A DNA stretch of 64,000 bases from Streptomyces sp. NBRC 110028 (GTDB taxonomy: Bacteria > Actinomycetota > Actinomycetes > Streptomycetales > Streptomycetaceae): contig NZ_BBUZ01000041.1 of assembly GCF_001417735.1 (NCBI RefSeq), positions 1-64,000 of the forward strand, given 5' to 3'. Below the pieces are notes generated by a model. That model was not told the origin of the DNA. It saw nothing but the letters and a program-made list of their open reading frames with translations, and searched no databases. Shown here in pieces: positions 61,734 through 64,000 of this stretch; the first letter of the stretch is position 1; each line of letters starts with the position of its first letter. The position numbers and the translations under genes were made by a program.

Positions 61734-62642
61734 GTGACGGATCTCATCGAAGCCCCGGCGCGGCGGCATACCAAACCGGACCCGATCGGGGCAGGTTTCC
61801 TCTATCACTGCGCCCCGAGGTTCGCCGACATGTACCGCGCCCTGGTCGAGTGCGGCGGCCGGATCGACATGATCGAGTATCTGGCGACCCATTTCGGCTC
61901 GGACGTCGAATACGTGGCGGAGGTGAACCGCAGTCTGGGCGACCCGCCCTCCACGCTCCACTGCTACGAATACATGATCGGGTGTGTGGACCGCCCCGAC
62001 GAGCGGACGATCACCAAGCTCCGGCGCATGGCCGAGCTGGCCAACTGCCAGTACATCGGCGAACACGTCGGCATGATGGGCACCGGTGAGCGGTACTCCG
62101 GCACCTTTCTGCAGCCGTTCGGCACCGACGAGCAGACCGAGCGGTTCATCGACAATCTGCGGGCCCTCGAAGGCGCCCCGGGATGTCCGCTCACCATCGA
62201 GAACCAGTCACAGGTCTACAACCAGGTCGGCCCGCGCTCCATCTGCGAGCAGGTCCGGGACATCGCTCTCGGCGCCGATGTGGGAATCCTGCTGAGCCTG
62301 TCGAATTTCATCATCGCCGAGCGGTTCGTCTCCATGGACCGCGAACGGGAACTGGCCGCGATCCCCCTGGACCACGTGTGGCAGGTGCATCTCCCCCTGG
62401 GGCGGGCGGAGGAGCTGAACGACCCCGGGCTCGGTCTCGACTGGCGGCGGGAGGAACAGCGCTGGGCCAACAGCACCCTGGAACAGCTCTTCCGCGAACC
62501 CTCGTTCAAACCGGTCTCGGTGATCTTCGAGATCGAGGATGCGGGCACCCCGTCCCACGCCCGGCCGGAGGAGCTGCGTGACGCCCTGGACTGGGCGCGC
62601 GAGCTGCTCGGGGCCGATACCGAAGTGGCGGTGGCGTCATGA
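61734..62642 (+). CDS. Divergent DUF692/MNIO-type oxidative enzyme
   Basis: A 302-residue TIM-barrel protein resembling DUF692 enzymes (MbnB, TglH), which use two or three iron ions to modify RiPP peptides. Family landmarks: HCYEYMIG near 76, IGEHVGMM with Glu110-His111, LTIENQSQVY with Glu156-Asn157, QVHLPLG with His219 and IFEIEDAG. Two usual ligand segments differ: the LLDxxN motif reads LLSLSN (Ser188), and the DxH segment reads GLDWRREEQRW. So the metal site may be altered. GTG start 28 bp after the flavoprotein gene; the stop overlaps the next ATG (ATGA). Confidence 0.8.
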   Translation: MTDLIEAPARRHTKPDPIGAGFLYHCAPRFADMYRALVECGGRIDMIEYLATHFGSDVEYVAEVNRSLGDPPSTLHCYEYMIGCVDRPDERTITKLRRMAELANCQYIGEHVGMMGTGERYSGTFLQPFGTDEQTERFIDNLRALEGAPGCPLTIENQSQVYNQVGPRSICEQVRDIALGADVGILLSLSNFIIAERFVSMDRERELAAIPLDHVWQVHLPLGRAEELNDPGLGLDWRREEQRWANSTLEQLFREPSFKPVSVIFEIEDAGTPSHARPEELRDALDWARELLGADTEVAVAS

Positions 62643-63484
62643 GCCTGCGCGAGGTGCAGACCTTCCTCGCCGAGTACGTGCGGGACAGCGACGTCCGCCG
62701 CCGCTGCGACGGCGGCGAGCTGACATCCGTACTCGATGGGAGGGAACTCACCGAGGAGGAGCGCGGACTCATCGAGCAGATCAAGCTGGACGACCTCACC
62801 AAGGTGGCGGAAACGGTCCGGCGTGAGCGGTTCGACCGGCTCAGCTCCGTCTTCGCGCTGCTCTTCGACCATCTGGCGCCCCACTGCGACGTCCCCGCGC
62901 TCTACCGCCGCTTCGACGACGAGCACCGGCACGGCTGGTGGCAACGGCGCGCGGAGATCCGCCGGTTCGAGGCATTCGTGGTGGCGTTCATCGTCGATCA
63001 CCGGCTGCCGCCCTACCTGGTGGACCTGTGCCGGCTGTGCTCCGCCATCACCACGGTCGCCGAGTCCCCCAAGGAACAGGGGCCCGCGCACGCCGATCCG
63101 CCCGGGGCGGTGACCGTGCGCGGGAACTACCGGGTCGTTCTGCGGCGGCCCTACGAGGTGCTGTCCTTCCGGTACAACGTGCTGCCCCTCCTCGACGACC
63201 CGGACACGGTCACCCAGGTCACCACCCCGGGAGCCCGGAAGGTCCTCGTGCAGCGCATCTGGGACACGCACAAACGCTGCCAGGTCTTCGACCTGGCGGA
63301 GGAACCGCTGATCGGCTCGATCAGCGAGGCACCGGCGAGTGTGCTGGAACTCGCGGGACGGCTGCCGGCCTACACCTACGAGACGTTGTTCTCGGAGGTG
63401 GCCGAGCTGCACCGGGAAGGCATCGTGCACCTCGTCGTACCCCCTGAGCTTGCTGGTGAGCTCACCCGTCCGGGTGGGCGTTAG
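62639..63484 (+). CDS. MNIO partner protein (analogue of MbnC/TglI/HvfC)
   Basis: A 281-residue protein with no family I can name. The N-terminal half is helical (SLREVQTFLAEYVRDSDVRR; FEAFVVAFIVDHRLPPYLVD), and the C-terminal half is beta-rich (TVRGNYRVVLRRPYEVLSFR; RKVLVQRIWDTHKRCQVFDL). The end (TYETLFSEVAELHREGIVHL) looks like a winged helix. DUF692 enzymes always come with a partner that recruits the peptide; coupling through ATGA to the MNIO gene indicates this role. Cysteines occur in LCRLCSA. Confidence 0.65.
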   Translation: MSLREVQTFLAEYVRDSDVRRRCDGGELTSVLDGRELTEEERGLIEQIKLDDLTKVAETVRRERFDRLSSVFALLFDHLAPHCDVPALYRRFDDEHRHGWWQRRAEIRRFEAFVVAFIVDHRLPPYLVDLCRLCSAITTVAESPKEQGPAHADPPGAVTVRGNYRVVLRRPYEVLSFRYNVLPLLDDPDTVTQVTTPGARKVLVQRIWDTHKRCQVFDLAEEPLIGSISEAPASVLELAGRLPAYTYETLFSEVAELHREGIVHLVVPPELAGELTRPGGR

Positions 63485-63583
63485 CCAGCGGGGGTGTCCG
63501 CCGCCGAGCTCACGGGTGACGGACACCGATGTCATGACCCGTCGTCAAGCGCCGGGTTGGATCTCACCAATGTGGAGGCTGTC

Positions 63584-63742
63584 ATGCAGAAGCGTCGTAG
63601 CGCCGGCCCTGGCACCATCGTCGTGAAGTTCACCGGTTCCACCGAGACCCGCGCCGTCGCGGCTCCCGCCGTCGAGGCCACCGGGCGCGGCCGCAAGACC
63701 GGGCCGGGCACCATCGTGGTCAAGTTCACCGGCAACGCCTGA
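63584..63742 (+). CDS. Candidate RiPP precursor peptide with duplicated core
   Basis: A 52-residue basic peptide: MQKRRSA, then GPGTIVVKFTG (8-18), spacer STETRAVAAPAVEATGRGRK, T39, and a second GPGTIVVKFTG (40-50) ending NA. GGAGG five bases before the ATG is an excellent ribosome site. No cysteine, so chemistry must differ from methanobactin or thiol-directed MNIO systems. The two 11-residue copies are identical in protein but differ at five synonymous sites, meaning that both are under selection. It follows the MNIO and partner genes by 99 bp and precedes a strong hairpin. Confidence 0.75.
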   Translation: MQKRRSAGPGTIVVKFTGSTETRAVAAPAVEATGRGRKTGPGTIVVKFTGNA

Positions 63743-63811
63743 CCGGTGGTGCGCGCTCGTCGGCTGACCACCGGGCACGTCCCTGACGGTGTGCCGGACG
63801 AGTGATGAGTC

Positions 63812-63846
63812 GAGTGGTCCGTGCCGCACCGCGGCACGGACCACTC
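63812..63846 (+). terminator. Hairpin between precursor and nitroreductase genes
   Basis: A perfect 16-bp stem (63812-63827 with 63831-63846) and 3-nt loop, 69 bp after the peptide stop. In RiPP operons such hairpins raise precursor mRNA over that of downstream enzymes by partial termination. Confidence 0.75.
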
Positions 63847-63884
63847 TTCCACCCCGGCCGGTCACCGAGAAGGGAGATCCGCCG

Positions 63885-64000
63885 TTGACCGCCTCCGTGC
63901 GGCGAGCAGCCGCCCCCACATCCAGTGTTCTGGAGTTGCTCCGGCGTCGGTCGAGCGTCCGGAACTTCACCGGAGAGCGTCTGGAGCCGCACGTACTGGA
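63885..64000 (+). CDS. Nitroreductase-like protein, start only (cut by window end)
   Basis: TTG at 63885 with GGGAG eight bases upstream opens a frame that runs off the window: SSVLELLRRRSSVRNFTGER followed by LEPHVL. The RRRSSVRNF motif near residue 22 is the FMN phosphate-binding N terminus of nitroreductase/SagB-type dehydrogenases. Such enzymes oxidise azolines or dehydrogenate residues in RiPP pathways. Only 38 codons are seen, so the subfamily is not certain. A GTG four codons later is an alternative start. Confidence 0.65.
   Translation, partial: MTASVRRAAAPTSSVLELLRRRSSVRNFTGERLEPHVL

Overview
The window is high-GC actinobacterial DNA and almost certainly a Streptomyces chromosome. 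Evidence: strong third-position G/C bias, many GTG/TTG starts, rare TTA codons confined to a few genes, an RbpA gene behind a sigma-R type promoter, a polyprenol-phosphomannose synthase/Lnt pair, and many secreted glycoside hydrolases. From memory, the RbpA-FxsA-Ppm1 and Lrp-acyl-CoA dehydrogenase-chitinase blocks resemble the SCO1421-SCO1429 area of S. coelicolor; this was not checked by search.

Layout. 1-5.0 kb: the 3' part of an RHS/YD-repeat polymorphic toxin with a low-GC toxin tail and overlapping immunity gene, then decayed genes. 5.0-10.3 kb: erythromycin-esterase-like gene with a double-HTH MerR regulator, a phosphotransferase-MFS pair, a DeoR regulator and a small conserved gene. 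10.3-12 kb: a penicillin-binding protein gene with three TTA codons. 12-19.6 kb: ROK regulator, sugar ABC transporter and LacZ-type beta-galactosidase. 19.6-28 kb: an amino-acid ABC transporter whose binding-protein gene is cut at a rearrangement junction, pectin-type enzymes (DUF2264 and CE12 esterase), peroxiredoxin, amidase and a GH16 glucanase. 28-33 kb: ankyrin protein, a degenerate FtsK-like ATPase, and the MocR/YczE divergon. 33-42 kb: RbpA, FxsA, an Mrp/Mbh-type antiporter module without MrpA, Ppm1 with a 90-bp tandem repeat, and Lnt. 42-51 kb: amidohydrolase, Lrp regulator, acyl-CoA dehydrogenase, GH18 chitinase, a tiny zinc-ribbon protein, and a GAF regulator with aldehyde dehydrogenase. 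51-57 kb: GH10 xylanase and GH62 arabinofuranosidase (a divergent arabinoxylan pair), a GH26-like lipoprotein and a two-component system.

58.1 kb to the right edge: the most interesting locus, a candidate RiPP (ribosomal peptide) cluster. It holds a SARP activator with a TTA codon, an acyl-CoA-dehydrogenase-like flavoprotein lacking the usual catalytic Glu, a divergent DUF692/MNIO enzyme, its translationally coupled partner protein, and a 52-residue Cys-free peptide with two copies of GPGTIVVKFTG. A strong hairpin follows, then the start of a nitroreductase-like gene cut by the window end.

Regulatory themes: DasR-type boxes lie in the same position in the chitinase and GH16 promoters; palindromic operators precede the sugar transporter, the CE12 operon, the xylanase and the aldehyde dehydrogenase; TTA codons suggest bldA control of the SARP, the PBP, its small neighbour and GH62.
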